A DNA stretch of 64,000 bases from Megaleporinus macrocephalus (taxonomy: Eukaryota; Chordata; Actinopteri; Characiformes; Anostomidae), in assembly GCA_021613375.1 (NCBI GenBank), contig CM038727.1:1467332-1531331 (forward strand), read 5' to 3'. The notes beneath the pieces were generated by a model. It was not told where the DNA came from. It was given only the letters and a program-made list of their open reading frames with translations, and did no database searches. The position numbers and the translations under genes are program-made. The first letter of the stretch is position 1. Each line of letters begins with the position of its first letter. Below, one piece after another: positions 1-18,624 of the stretch.

Positions 1-281
1 AGTTTTTACTCTCAGTTTTAGTTGAGGACTAGTTGACGAGGCAGGACATGCTGCTTCTTCAGTTTAGCACTGGAGCTACGAGGCTAAGAGAAGTTGGTAG
101 TCACCCAAAGTCCTTAACTACCTCCCAGAAAAGCATTTAAACATTTTTACCAGTCACAGTAAGACATACTGCCCCCTATACCACACTGAGGCATCCAACT
201 GCCGTGCAACACCAGATTCGCTCACTGGGGGTCTCGACTCGGGTCAAGTTTATTTATGTAGAGCTTTTTTATAACTATGTT

Positions 282-850
282 GTCACAAAGCAGCTTTACA
301 CAAGTTTAAAAACATATAGTTACAATATATATATATATAAATATCCCCCACTGAGCCAGCCAGAGACGACAGTGGCAAGAAACCTTGGGAGGAACCAAGA
401 CTCTCCAGTGGAGACCTGTCCTCCTCTGGTCCAACTCTGAGTCTGGAAGGTAAAAGCTTTAGAACTGCACAGGTGGTACATCTGATGCAGTCGAGGTTTT
501 AGGAGATGGCATGAATGAAGAGGAGAACTGGTTGGTGTCAGGTGAGGAGGAGACGCTGATGGTCAGTCTTCTAACAGTATTCAGCAGGACAGAAGGGCAA
601 AGCAGCTGTACAGGAGTTTGAGAACATGCAGTTGCAACATATATCACCCTGTGAGCAAGCCAGAGGCAACAGTGGCAAGAACACCTCCCTCAGACTGGAG
701 GAAGAAACCTCGGGAGGAACCAAGGGGGGAGACCTGTCCTCCTCTGGTCAGACAGTATCTACAGTTTATTAAGATAGATTCAGAATAAAAGCTGTGAAGG
801 TCTCGGTTTGAGGTCTGGATGGTGAAAGCTTTAGTAACAGCACAGGTAGA
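282..850. repeat. Dispersed repeat, two tandem diverged copies
   Basis: Copies near 282-475 and 597-850 share ACAAAGCAGCTTTACA-type, CCAGAGGCAACAGTGGCAAG-type and GGGAGGAACCAAG segments, then GGAAGGTAAAAGCTTTAG-like sequence. A third, shorter copy is at 3,865-4,050. This fits a common fish repeat family, possibly the 3' tail of a LINE; class not certain. An 18-bp unit (GAGGCAGACTCTGACT core) is repeated three times at about 851-899. Confidence 0.6.
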
Positions 851-1077
851 GGCAGACTCTGACTGAGGCAGACTCTGACTGAGGCAGACTCTGACTGAGT
901 CGTTATGAACGTTGTTGTGAGTGAGCTGAAACAGTCCCTTCCTGTCTCAATGCTGGTACGTCTGGACAGTACAGTGATGAAGTTGAGGGTGTTGCAGTAT
1001 TTTTCTTGGATGCAAACACTCAAGCGGTGAAGAACAGATAGAGCATCCCTACCGCATCATCACGAAACTTAAAAAAG

Positions 1078-1400
1078 GAAATATCGAGTATCAGGATATT
1101 ATATTTAGTGATACTGTATCGATTCTCGAAAACACAGTATCGATACACAGAATTCTGACAGACAGTGAATCAGTGTGTGTTGTGTTTAAACCTCTAACCA
1201 CTAGATGGCAGTGTTGTAATCCATTTTCAGCTCCAACTCCAACATTAACTAGCAGCACAAGGACGCAGTGTTACTGTAAACATTGATAAACCTGTTCATA
1301 CAGTGCTGTTTTAATAGGATTTGAAATATTGCAGTATATCACGATATACTAAATCATGAGCTCTGTATCACGATACGTATTGTATCGCCAGGTTCTTGCC
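1078..1400. repeat. Dispersed repeat family B, copy 1
   Basis: Shares ATCGAGTATCA...GTGATACTGTATC, AAACCTCT(A/G)ACCACT and GATGGCAGTGTTGTAATCCA with 23,165-23,405 in ZMYND11. TATCACGATA-rich ends suggest a MITE-like DNA element; no coding capacity seen. Confidence 0.55.
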
Positions 1401-1434
1401 AACACACAGCTGTACTACTGATCAGTAAAACTCT

Positions 1435-1760
1435 CTGAGCCGTGATTAAAGGATAAAGACCTGCTAGCTAGAAGCTGGGATATGAAATTAATTTTCAAGG
1501 CTCCTACTTTCAGATCAGGAACATTTTGTCTAATTCTAATTAGAAGCAATCAGTTTTACTGAGAAGTTGGAGAAAAACTTTTGAGATAATAATAATTACA
1601 GAAACTCTGGAAGCGCGTTCATCAGTAATAATAACACGAACAGTCGGTGCTGGTTTTGGAACAACATGCTTATTTGCTCTTATTGGCTTATTATCAGCTT
1701 TTAAATTTGATATTAAATGAGTTTTCAGTTACTGAAGTAACTCTGTTACAGAAAAAATGT
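1435..1760. repeat. Dispersed repeat family C, copy 1
   Basis: Resembles 5,455-5,705: both have CCGTGATNAAAGGAT, TCTAATTNNAA with AGCA(A/G)TCAGT, TTTTGGAACAACATGCTTAT and ATGAGTTTTNAGTTACTGA in the same order. Unclassified, non-coding. Confidence 0.55.
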
Positions 1761-3249
1761 AATAATGTGAAAGTTTGAATAGTCACGTTACACAGTGAGC
1801 CACACGCGATAGATCCATCAGAGCTTCCACACACAGAGCAGACCTCCAGACCACCGTTTCAGAGGAACCAGAGACGGGTTCTCCGGAACGCTCCTGGGTA
1901 CAAAGCTCTCACACTTGACCAAACGTTCCGAGCTCAGAGGGGTTCAGAGAAAGTGTGCTTACTGATTCGGGTGACTATTGATTTCCTCTTTGTGGGCCAC
2001 GTGTCTCGTAGCTCCAGCACTAAACCAAAGCAGCAGGATTTGAGCCCAGACGTGCTCGAGCAGTTCAGCTACAGGTACGAGCTGCTCTGTCAAAACAGAT
2101 ATTTTGCTTCAGGAGATGCGACTAATGTCCTTCTATAGGTGTCGTCATAGAAACCACGCATGTCCTCAGCCTGTCTTCTCTCTGTTGTTCATTTTTTGCA
2201 TCTGGTTTTTAATTTTTTTTCTTTTCCACTGATTTGTTTTCCCCCACAATTCATTTCTTATGTTGTTTATTCTTCATGTCCTTTTATCTTCCTGTGTCCT
2301 GTCTGTCAATCTTCTTTTCTCCTCCTCTCCCTTCCTGTCATTCTCTCTCTCCGTCCACCCCCTCGTCTCATCACTGGCTGCTGTAGCCTCACAGGCTCGG
2401 GAAGCTTGATCAGGTAGGACGCCCCACGCTGTGATGGTGCTTGTGGTGGGTTTGGGTCTCTGGCTTGGCTGGATTCTGGTTTCCCCGGCGTGTGCCGTGC
2501 ATCGTGTCTCTCTCTAACGGGGTGGTCGAACGCCTGGGTGGGTGTTTTTAACATGTTTCTGTGGGCGGAGCAGGATTACCAGGCTAAGTGGACTAATAGA
2601 CTAATGTCTGTCGACCCCAGTGTCCTTAGAAGCTCTGAGGCTCAAGCCCCCCCGTCCTAGATCTTTTATGGGTCAGCACCAGTGCCTAATTTGTAAAACA
2701 TCAGGTGATGGAACACTAAAGGTGGGGTGATGCAGCCATGAAATCTTAGAGATTCTACTGGAGGAATAGTTTTTGCTAGAACCTGGTGTCCTACAAATAA
2801 ACCAAACAAATAAAAACCCCAAACCATTTAATGTTGCACAAAAACAACAAAACTTATACGAAGACTGTCTAACCTTCAAATTATTCAAGTTACTCCACAA
2901 CACAGTCATTACATCTACAGTCTCCACTCGATTTCACGATTTGCTCTGCTTGTCCGTGGCAGTTCGGTGTCCTTTAACAATCCGAGATCGTTCACGCAGC
3001 ACAGGGTTGAACCGTACGAGTGGTGTGACGACAAATTTCATAAACAGAAGAGACGATACCGTGGAAGTGCACATGGACGCACGCTGTGACTGGCTCGTCA
3101 GGTTCATTTGGAGAAACCTGCTCGCACTCTGCACCTGCGATTTATTTTAATTTACTTTAGAAATAAATCCCCGTCCCAGAGGTGCTGGATCCATATAAAT
3201 AAGTTCCGGAACGCAGGTACTCAAAATACGAGAGGTGCTGGATCTTGTT
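1761..3249. other. DIP2C intron, no further recognisable element
   Basis: Apart from the candidate microexon at 2,387-2,413, I see no coding signature or known repeat here. It contains a pyrimidine-rich block around 2,200-2,375 and chance ORFs only. Confidence 0.5.
2387..2413 (+). CDS. DIP2C: Candidate 27-nt DIP2C microexon (PHRLGKLDQ)
   Basis: A long pyrimidine tract (about 2,310-2,375) followed by ggctgctgtag, then 27 nt, then donor gtagga. Reads PHRLGKLDQ in phase 0, the phase needed before the GTSGPD exon at 8,964. UGC motifs next to the acceptor and the upstream pyrimidine tract are the known layout of SRRM4/PTBP1-controlled neural microexons. An alternative acceptor (tcacag) would give 19 nt and a frameshift. 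Not verified. Confidence 0.35.
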
Positions 3250-3862
3250 CCGGCACAAATGAAGCACTGGTCAGCAGAACTCTGCACGTACTGCAGCCTG
3301 CTCAAGGCCGAGCAGGGAGGCCTTACAACAGAGCACTGCAGTAGTCGAGTCTGGGTGTAAATTATGGTCTCAGCAACAGTAAAAGAAGGAAGGGGCGTAT
3401 CCTAGCAATACTTTTACGGTGATAGAAGGCTCCCCTACATGTATTTCTGATGTGAGATACAAATGATAGCGTAGAGTCAACAATGACTCCGAGATTTCTT
3501 ACCTCAAAACCCGGAATACAAACAGTGGTGTCACTAAGTCTCCTACCTGCTGCAGGAGAAGCAGTTATAATGGCCTCAGACCTTTTATTATTTAAACTCA
3601 GAAAGTTCTCCATCATCCAAGCCCTTCATCCATTAAACAGCTCAACAAGGCAGGTGGTGGGAGGCTGTGGGAAGGTTTGGTGTAAATGTGTATCTGCACA
3701 TCATCAGCGTAGCAATGCAAGTTCAGCCCGTGATGCCTAATGATGTCACCAAGAGGAAGCATGTACAAAATAAAAAGCAGAGGCCCAAGAACAGAGCCCT
3801 GGGGGACACCATGTAACACAGAACACGTGTCAGATTTAAAACCTCCAGTAACCTCCAACTGA
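3250..3862 (-). mobile_element. L2/CR1-like LINE fragment, reverse transcriptase
   Basis: On the - strand two overlapping frames give GVPQGSVLGPLLFILYMLPL and CYADD (RT catalytic motif), then WMMENFLSLNNKRSE and VRNLGVIVDSTLSFVSHI..ARIRPFL. This order is the RT domain of a non-LTR retrotransposon, most like the L2 group. It is 5'-truncated and frameshifted between 3,613 and 3,616, so inactive. Confidence 0.85.
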
Positions 3863-3864
3863 TG

Positions 3865-4050
3865 TCGTCACAAAGCAGCTTTACAGTAGATTCAATAGAG
3901 CGTCAATAAACCTAAGAAGAAAATAACACAGAAGAAAATCATAAAAATCATAGACAAACATAGAAACCCCCCAGTGGCGAGGAGAAACTCCCTCAGAGCT
4001 GGAAACCTTGGGAGGAACCAAGACTCACAAGGGGGCCCATCCTCCTCCTC
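3865..4050. repeat. Dispersed repeat (same family as 282-850)
   Basis: Begins GTCGTCACAAAGCAGCTTTA and ends GGGAGGAACCAAGACTCACA with GGCGAGGAGAAACTCCCTCA between. Typical fish interspersed repeat next to the LINE fragment; possibly a related 3' tail. Confidence 0.55.
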
Positions 4051-4314
4051 AAACTTAGTTTTCTGTTTTATTTGCTGCTAAAATGTTACACTAGTAATTA
4101 TAAGAAGATGCACAACATTTCTGAACTTAACATCATTTATTAAACACTGATTAACAATAAAAAATTAATATTTTCATTTCCCCCCCCAAAAAAAATACTG
4201 TGTGACCACCTTACTGCTGAAAGAGTGTAACATAACATCTCTTCATACCCAAAACTAACACGAGAGAGACTCAGTAATGTGTTAATGTCTGTATTACACT
4301 AGAGCAGCTAGCTT

Positions 4315-4315
<1 letters not shown>

Positions 4316-4346
<31 letters not shown>

Positions 4347-5226
4347 TATTCGTATATAGTGCTTTTCAGGAACCCAAAGACTCTTACAGTGAAAACAATG
4401 ATTTTACAAAACAACAGAGTAACAACACTACAAACAGGAAACAGTGAAGAACAGTCAAACCTGAGGAAGATCGTATGCCAGCGAGAAGAGATTTTAAGAT
4501 TTTAAGGTTTTAAGATTAGATTTAAATGTGAGGAGGGAATTTGAGCGTTTAACCAGGTGAGGAGCAAGTCTGGAGAATGCTCGATCACCAAAACCCTGGA
4601 GGTTAGCTGGAGGAACTGTAAGTAGTCTAGCTGCAGAGGATCTGAGAGAGCGAGAAGGTCTGTAGAAAGAAATGAGATGTAAGGAGGAGCAAGACTGTTA
4701 GGAGCTTTGTATGTAAGAAGAAGGAAGCCGGTGGAGATGTGGAGGAGCGGGTGAGGATAAGAAGGCGAGCAGCAGAGTCCTGGACCAGCTGAAGTTTGTG
4801 AGGAGAAGAGGAGCTGATGCCTGCTGGGAGGGAGTTACAGTAATCCGGACGACTGGAAATGAAGGCGAGATGTGAGCTTCAGCAGCAGACTGAGAGAGGG
4901 ATGAAAGAGTGAAGGAATGAAACTTTGACTACAGAGTTAATACGGGCACTGAACCAGAGAGCTGGGTCGAGGATGACACCCAGACTAAGGAGCAGCGGCG
5001 AGGAGGAGGCGTCAGTGTGGTCGATGTGGAGAGTAGGAGGAGGAGCTTTGTTGAGGGTTGATATAGTGCTGATCAGAATGATCAGTTTTGTGGCTATTAA
5101 ACATGAGGAAGATGTTTTTATCCAGCTTTTGGTTTCTGATAAACAGGCCTCCAGGTGAGAGAGGGGCGGGTCAGTAACAGATTTGGTACTAAAGTAAATC
5201 TGGGTGTCTGGGTTTAGTAGAAACAC
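4316..5226 (-). mobile_element. Second L2/CR1-like LINE fragment with (ATT)n tail
   Basis: The - strand ORF at 5,226-4,879 contains DTQIYFSTK, SHLEACLSETKSWI and LGVILDPALWFSARINSVVK, a degenerate RT C-terminal part. Downstream, towards lower coordinates, follow an untranslated part and a (TTA)n tract at 4,316-4,343, the short-repeat 3' end typical of CR1/L2 elements. 5'-truncated. Confidence 0.75.
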
Positions 5227-5319
5227 GTAACCGTGTCATTAAACACGTTATTGTTCGCTATTAATTATTGATTTTCACTCACTGGCTGAAGAGTTCTAAA
5301 GGTTTCAGCTTGGGGTCCT

Positions 5320-5420
5320 TAACAGCAGAAACACTGATATCGGCCGATGCAGATATATTTAAAAATAAGGCAAATATCGGCCTGATATATCGGCTGACTG
5401 ATATATCGGTCGATCTCTAG
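5320..5420. repeat. MITE-like TATCGGCC repeat
   Basis: Dense TATCGGC/GATATATCGG palindromic words, ending ATCGGTCGATCTCTAG; resembles the termini of small non-autonomous DNA elements. Class uncertain. Confidence 0.4.
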
Positions 5421-5454
5421 TTAGAAATCTAGAGTTAAAGCTACTATTGAGCAG

Positions 5455-5705
5455 ACCATTGACCTCAGCCGTGATGAAAGGATGTCTAACTCCAATTATA
5501 AGCAGTCAGTCTTACTGATAACTGATACACATACTGATACCTTCAACTCAGAGTCCTGTAAATGTTTACAAGATTTGAGAAGCGATATCAATTAGTAATA
5601 ATAACATAAACAGTTGACGGTTTTGGAACAACATGCTTATTCGCTCTTCTTGGTTTTAGAATTTGATATGAAATGAGTTTTAGTTACTGAGTAACTCTGT
5701 TAGTT
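5455..5705. repeat. Dispersed repeat family C, copy 2
   Basis: Second copy of the element at 1,435-1,760 in the same orientation; see that entry for shared segments. Confidence 0.55.
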
Positions 5706-6406
5706 CCATAAAAGCACTGAGTTTCAACAGCCAGTCTAAATCCCAGCAGCACATGCAGCAGTACAGCAGTTTACAGCTTGGTAAGATGATGACCACGTGG
5801 TGGAGTTCATTGGGCTTTATGGTTCACGGCCGAGCTCCAGATTTACAGAGCGACTGTAATTCACCAACTGTGAACCATTAACTGCGCCGTGAAGTGAAAA
5901 CGAGCCCATATGCAGTCAATTCATATGCAGTCAGTGACCTGAAAGCAGGCTTTGATGAAGCCCGTCCTGCCCGTGCAGCATGGCTTTGGTCTGAGGCCAC
6001 TCGGAGGGTGCCCCCTGCTGGCCCACTGGGAGAGGGGTGTGGCTGAGAGTCTGTTAGGCTCTGGGTGTTTGGCTCATTGTGCTGGCTTAGTGGGGTTTAA
6101 AGGCGCATGACCCAGTGACTGTCTGTTCCCTGCTAGAGAGTGAACGGGTGGGGTTTCTGTTGGGGCTCAGACAGGGGGCTTCGTCACCACCTGGTAGTGT
6201 GGATATTGATTTTGCCTGAAAGTGGTAATATTGGCAGATATAATTGATCGATTAAACAGAGCTTGATTGACGGATATACTCAGCAGTCGACTGTGTAGTG
6301 TGATTGTTGGTTCTTATAACTCAGATAGATGGGTTGCAGGAAAAGACCAAATCTTAATCTGTTGATAATTAGTAATATTACTATTATTAGTAATATTAAG
6401 ATATAT

Positions 6407-6407
<1 letters not shown>

Positions 6408-6465
<58 letters not shown>

Positions 6466-6486
6466 TGGGGGGGGGGGGGGGGGGGG
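6408..6486. repeat. (TG)n microsatellite followed by poly-G
   Basis: About 27 TG dinucleotides followed by GGTG and a run of about 20 G. The long G-run could form a G-quadruplex on the + strand and is a likely assembly or length-variable site. Confidence 0.9.
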
Positions 6487-7299
6487 TTAAAGCTTCTCAG
6501 TACAATAAAACAAACAACCTAACACACATACACACAGATGCACAAATAAATAAAACTAACCTGACAAGTTACTCTTCCAGACTTCCGTTGACCGAGTCAG
6601 TGAGTCCCGATGAGCATTTTCTCGAGTCAGTCTAGCAGCGAGTCACCTGCTCCAGCACCAACAATGTAGATCTTCAGTGCACACCTGGTTGGATACAAGC
6701 CTGGATATGAAGTCAGATCTGCCTCTAAAATAGTGTAACGCTGCGAGAGCCTCTATTTTAGAGGCAGAACTGGCTCCATATCCAGGCTTATATCTGCATA
6801 CAGATGATTTGAAGGAAAACAAAAGACAAAGAGTCGTGAGGCAACCTGAAAACCACGGGGGGACAAAGAAACAGGACCTGCCATAAAAAGCCCCGAGTAC
6901 CAAGTACACGACCAGGGGTATAAATACACAGAACACGAGGGCGGGGCTACAAAACAACAACTAAAGCACTTGACAGGAGAGCAACATGAACAACAACAGA
7001 CAGAGCCTGTTGTTTGGAAGACGTGGGCGGAGCTAGACAGGATGTTATGAAGGGGTCTTATTGTAATACAGTCGAGTGCAAGTTGAATATGACTCATTTA
7101 ATTTCCAGTCAAATCCACTTTAAGAACTTGTTTTTATTTATTCACCTACTTTCTTATTTATTCATTCATCAAAGTTTACTAGTGAAATAAAAAAGGCTCT
7201 GTAAGTGTGTGCTAACACTCGGAACTCTAGAGGGCGATAGAGGGCGACTCTCAGTGGGATCAGTAGAGGAGAGGTCTGCTTTACCTGTTAGAATGAAAC

Positions 7300-7880
7300 T
7301 TGAAGATCGCGCTTGTTTATGGGAGACTGTTTTTATTGGTTGAGAAAGGACGCCGGTGGTCCGAGAGAGTCTGGTCAGGCTTAGCTGTCGTTATGCTGCC
7401 CCCTGCTGCACGGGCGACACCCTGTCTGTGTAGTGAAAAACCACGGAGCACCTTAAAAGCTGGTCGAGCATTTCCTGCTTCTCACCGTCCAAACAACCCC
7501 AAACGCATTCAGTGGTGTTGAGGTTCTGGACTCTGGGGTGGTCAGTCCATTCAGTGGTGTTGAGGTTCTGGACTCTGGGGTGGTCAGTCCATTCAGTGGT
7601 GTTAAGGTTCTGGACTCTGGGGTGGTCAGTCCATTCAGTGGTGTTGAGGTTCTGGTCTCTGGGGTGGTCAGTCCATTCAGTGATGTTGAGGCTCTGGACT
7701 CTGGGGTGGTCAGTCCAGTGGTCAGCTTCTTTGTTGGGTGTGCCTGTGTCTCTTTTTCTCAGTGAGGAGCTTCTTGAACATCTACACATCCTTTCAGACC
7801 CAGTGTTGAGGTGTCTTCCATAGATGTTTCTGTCCATCCTTCCACTGTGAGATGGTCTCAGATCTGAAGCAGCATTCATT
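7300..7880 (-). mobile_element. DNA-transposon-like relic with internal 42-bp repeats
   Basis: The - strand ORF at 7,879-7,391 reads DRNIYGRHLNTGSERMCRCS, then five in-frame copies of a 14-residue unit around WTDHPRVQNLNTTE, then CVWGCLDGEKQEMLDQLLRC. NLNTTECVWGCLD is weakly like the PDLNPIEHLW-D region of Tc1/mariner transposases. Class uncertain; clearly a relic. Confidence 0.4.
7507..7716. repeat. 42-bp minisatellite, five copies
   Basis: Unit ATTCAGTGGTGTTGAGGTTC plus 22 bp ending GGTCAGTCC, repeated five times with single-base changes. 42 is a multiple of 3, so the - strand frame stays open through all copies. Confidence 0.9.
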
Positions 7881-8394
7881 AAAATGGAAACTCAACATCT
7901 TGTTACAAACACTGACGTATAGCGTCATCACACCTACCTACCTGGTCACCTGTGGCCATCCTGTGGTCATTTTGGCTGGAAATGAAGTAAACAGGTTTCT
8001 GACTGGTGCAGCACTGTGTCAGTACTCAGTATCCTCCGATATAGTCCTCTGACCAGCGTATCGGTCAGGCGCTAGGAAACCGTCTCTGCTGGTGTGAGTG
8101 GATCAGGTCAGTGAGGTAACTGACAGGCGGGAGTGTCCAGTGAGGCGTTCCTCTGGAAGGCCTGTCTGCTCGTCTCCACAGCACTCTGTGTTTCTTCCTC
8201 TCAGCATACACGCCCCGTCACTTCCAACACCCCCGTCTTGTCACTCACAGAGCCAGGCTTCGGCCCCGCCCCCTTTTACACACTTTTTATTTTCCAGATC
8301 AGGGTCTTCTGCTGCAGCTTCGCTCTGTGTTTAGACTCTGTGTGCATTAGTCTGCTCAGTGTAGGTGTTGATTTAGTGAATAAAGAATAGTGTG

Positions 8395-8963
8395 TGATTT
8401 CTTTATTAACCCTTTGATGCACAACCTGGAAAAAAAATCATCATTCAAGCTTCCATGAACTCCTCAGTTGACTTGTTTTTGATCACAAATCCTTTATTTT
8501 TTATAATAAATTAATACAAATATTGTATATGACTGCCTTCTAACACGGCTCAGAATTAACCCTCGTGTTCACCATGGAGATTAATATTGATATTGATAGG
8601 AATTGGTGACGTTGTAAACATTTGCAGTCGGGAATATACTTACACACACTGTTTTTGTTCATAAAGTAAATAAATAACAATAAAAAAACAAGATTTTTAA
8701 TGAACACTTGGAACATTAAATAATAAAAATAAACGAATATTAACAGATTTACCATAGAGACACTCGGCAGTACATACAATAACACAGGAAATGAATACGG
8801 GGAGAGTTTAATCGTGTTGAGCTTTAGCTGGGGTTTAGTTTAGCTTCTGCATTAAAGGGTTAATGAGAGATGATTTCAGTTCTTTAATGTTTTCAGCGAA
8901 GCCTCCATCAAGACGTGTAACGTTACAGCTTTCATCACTAACGTTTCTCTGTCTGGGTTGTAG
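8395..8963. other. DIP2C intron, AT-rich, no element recognised
   Basis: AT-rich sequence with AACCCTTTGATGCAC at its start and GCATTAAAGGGTTAATG near 8,848; these approximately inverted words (AACCCTTT/AAAGGGTT) may delimit a degenerate MITE of about 0.46 kb. No coding signal. Confidence 0.3.
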
Positions 8964-16300
<7,337 letters not shown>

Positions 16301-18520
16301 CCCCCCAACACGGCGTGTGTCCATGTGCGTGTTGGCTGAGCGCAGAGCGGGGACGTCCTCATCCAAAACACTGACAATGAGAGAGCGGCGGCGGAGCGCT
16401 CTGACGGACAGGCGCGGACGCGAGGGGGACGCGGCAGCGTTCGTCCAGGAGCCCCGGCTTTCGGCTTTCGCTCGTTCCAGTAGCGCTTTCTACGAGTGTG
16501 TCGCTGTTTTCATGTACGGTATCGCAACGTTGCTCATCTTTAGTCGACCCCCCGCGAGCGAGGGGTCTCAGTACTGTGGCGAACTGTGTACTTTACGTTT
16601 ACTGTTGGTTTGGAGTAACTACATAAACAAACAACGCAGGTTTTTCTTTTCTTTTAAAAGAGGTACAGAACCGATACAGGTGTATGTATGTATAACCGCA
16701 AGCGTCCTCCAGCAATTCGCCCCATTTCATTTGTCCCACCTCCGTAAATGTCCCCCTTGGAGGGACGCAGAAACAAAAAAACAAAAAAAAAACAGTTAAA
16801 GAAAGAAAACGCCCCCCCCCTGCTTTTTGGAATCCATGTTTAATATCATTGTACAAAGCTGAAGGTGCACACGGAGGTGGAGTCGTGTAATTATGTACAG
16901 AAAAATAGTTATTATTTATTTTGTTCTTTTTAGAAGTGTGTGAGAGAAGACATTGGGAAATGTTTTCCTCATGAAATAATATTGCTAATATAAAAAAAAA
17001 CAAAAACAAAGCATTGTATCATCTTGAGTGAGCCGCATCACGTCAAGTATGTGTAAAAAATATAAATATACAAATGATATATATAAATAAATGAATACAA
17101 ATATAAATATATATATTAAAATAAGATCTAGGAGTCACCAATGAAAAGTTTCCGATGCAGTACTCACCACTTGCATGGTGTTTGTTTGTAGACGGGAGTC
17201 TTGATGAACGTCTTAACACACGCACACACACGAGTGAAGCTGAGAGTAACGTCACGGTGAGAGACAGAGAGAGAGAGAGAGAGAGAGGGAGGAGGGGACA
17301 AAAAGAAAGATAGAAAGAAGAGCATCTTTTTTTAAACGGGACGGCTGCATCGCGTAATGCCCTTAGGAAAAAGAATTCTTACCATGTGCCTGGAGCTCTG
17401 TTTACACACAGCGTCACACCGTCGGCAGACCCGCCGCACCACTTCTTACGTCATCCGGTATTCCTCCTTCTTCGTTTTCTTCCTTTCTGCTCGTCCGACT
17501 CGTCCTTTAACTTGGTCCGTACAGAGGTTTCTCATTCCGGTTCCATCCCAGAGCGGTCCTCATCCTGAGCGGGACACGGCCGCCGCGCTGACCTCCTCCG
17601 TTTCCTTTTCAACACAAACGCTTCGCTGCTTTCCTGCATTTCACTCGCTTGGGATTCTTCAAGCTACCTGGCAACCCTCAGAGCCAAGGAACCGCAGGTA
17701 TATGCAACATACTGACCCGACAGGTGAACAAGTAAACAAACAAACAAAAACAAACAGCAGCTAATTAGGGAAGGAAGGCTCATTAGCACGATTGGCTCAC
17801 GTGTGCTTGCAGTCGAAGCGGTCTTTCATCATAGCGTCGCCCGTTCCTGCCTTACTGCTGCATCACATGGTCTCGTGCGGCGACGGCGGCAACCCGCGTG
17901 GAGTAGCTGGTCCTCGAGGTGGGCTTATATCAGTGCTGTCCGGCCAGATTATCTCAACCTTTTTTTTTTTGGTTTGGTTTTAATTTTTTTTGCTCATAAG
18001 TGTAATTAAAGTTTGTACTGCGTGTTGGGAACCAAGTTTACACTTCTCCAGAGTGACAATGCAACGGTTTCTCTTTCTGTTCGTTTGTTTTACTTTTTAA
18101 GAAAAAAAAAAGAAAATAACAGAAGGAAAGAAGTCTTAACGTATGTATTAGGAAAGCGCTAGTGTCGTCATTCCCAAACAACATGAATAAGAATGTCTCG
18201 CCCGTTCGAAAAAAAAGAGAAAAAATAATAATAATAATAATAATATGTGCACATAAAACTTTCAACCTGTGACGTTTCTTCCCTCTTTTGTTGGAAATCT
18301 TAGACTTACTACGTGAGAGAGTCTGCATGGTGTGTGTAAATATTGTTGGTTACAGAAAAAAAAGACAAAAAAAAGATTATTTTGTAATTTGGTGCAGGTG
18401 TGTTTGAAATTCTGTTTTGTACACATAATTAAAAGTATTAAATAACACTTTTATAGAAGCCTGCTTTGGCCTACCTTCACAAGATATGGTGCAATAAAGT
18501 GCTTTGATTGGTAAACCTGT
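16301..18520 (+). other. DIP2C: DIP2C 3' UTR
   Basis: No sustained coding after the DIP2C stop. The sequence is unique, AT-rich towards its end and free of the dispersed repeats that fill the introns, as expected of a long 3' UTR. A poly(A) signal AATAAA lies at 18,493-18,498; an ATTAAA at about 18,005 could give a shorter form. The exact cleavage site is inferred. Short ORFs inside are treated as chance. Confidence 0.7.
18493..18498 (+). terminator. DIP2C: DIP2C poly(A) signal
   Basis: Canonical AATAAA in ggtgcaataaagtgctttg, about 2.2 kb after the stop, followed by T/G-rich sequence. It is the last + strand signal before the C-rich block at 18,538-18,600 and the opposing ZMYND11 signal. 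Confidence 0.7.
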
Positions 18521-18537
18521 CACGTTTGCATTGGCTT

Positions 18538-18600
18538 CCCCCCTCCTACCCCCCCCACCCCCACCCCCCCCACCCCTTTTCCCTTACCCCACCCGCCGCT
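18538..18600. promoter_or_regulatory. C-rich/G-rich spacer between convergent 3' ends
   Basis: Runs of four to eight C on the + strand, so G-runs on the - strand, fill the space between the two poly(A) signals. On the - strand they lie about 50-110 nt past the ZMYND11 signal, where G-rich MAZ-like pause elements or G-quadruplexes can help termination. Function is inferred. Confidence 0.45.
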
Positions 18601-18624
18601 CGCCTGCCAAAGACGTTCAGAACC

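Noticed and set aside
1780..2140. Apparent acceptor TTTCAG and open frame near 1,860-2,140 as a DIP2C exon
   Set aside because: The translation does not resemble DIP2 and no suitable donor in phase was found.
8160..8340. CTCCACAG/CTCTCAG acceptors as an upstream DIP2C exon
   Set aside because: No donor in phase and no DIP2-like translation.
16317..16799. 160-codon ORF just after the DIP2C stop
   Set aside because: Lies in the GC-rich start of the 3' UTR; no recognisable domain, no splice context.
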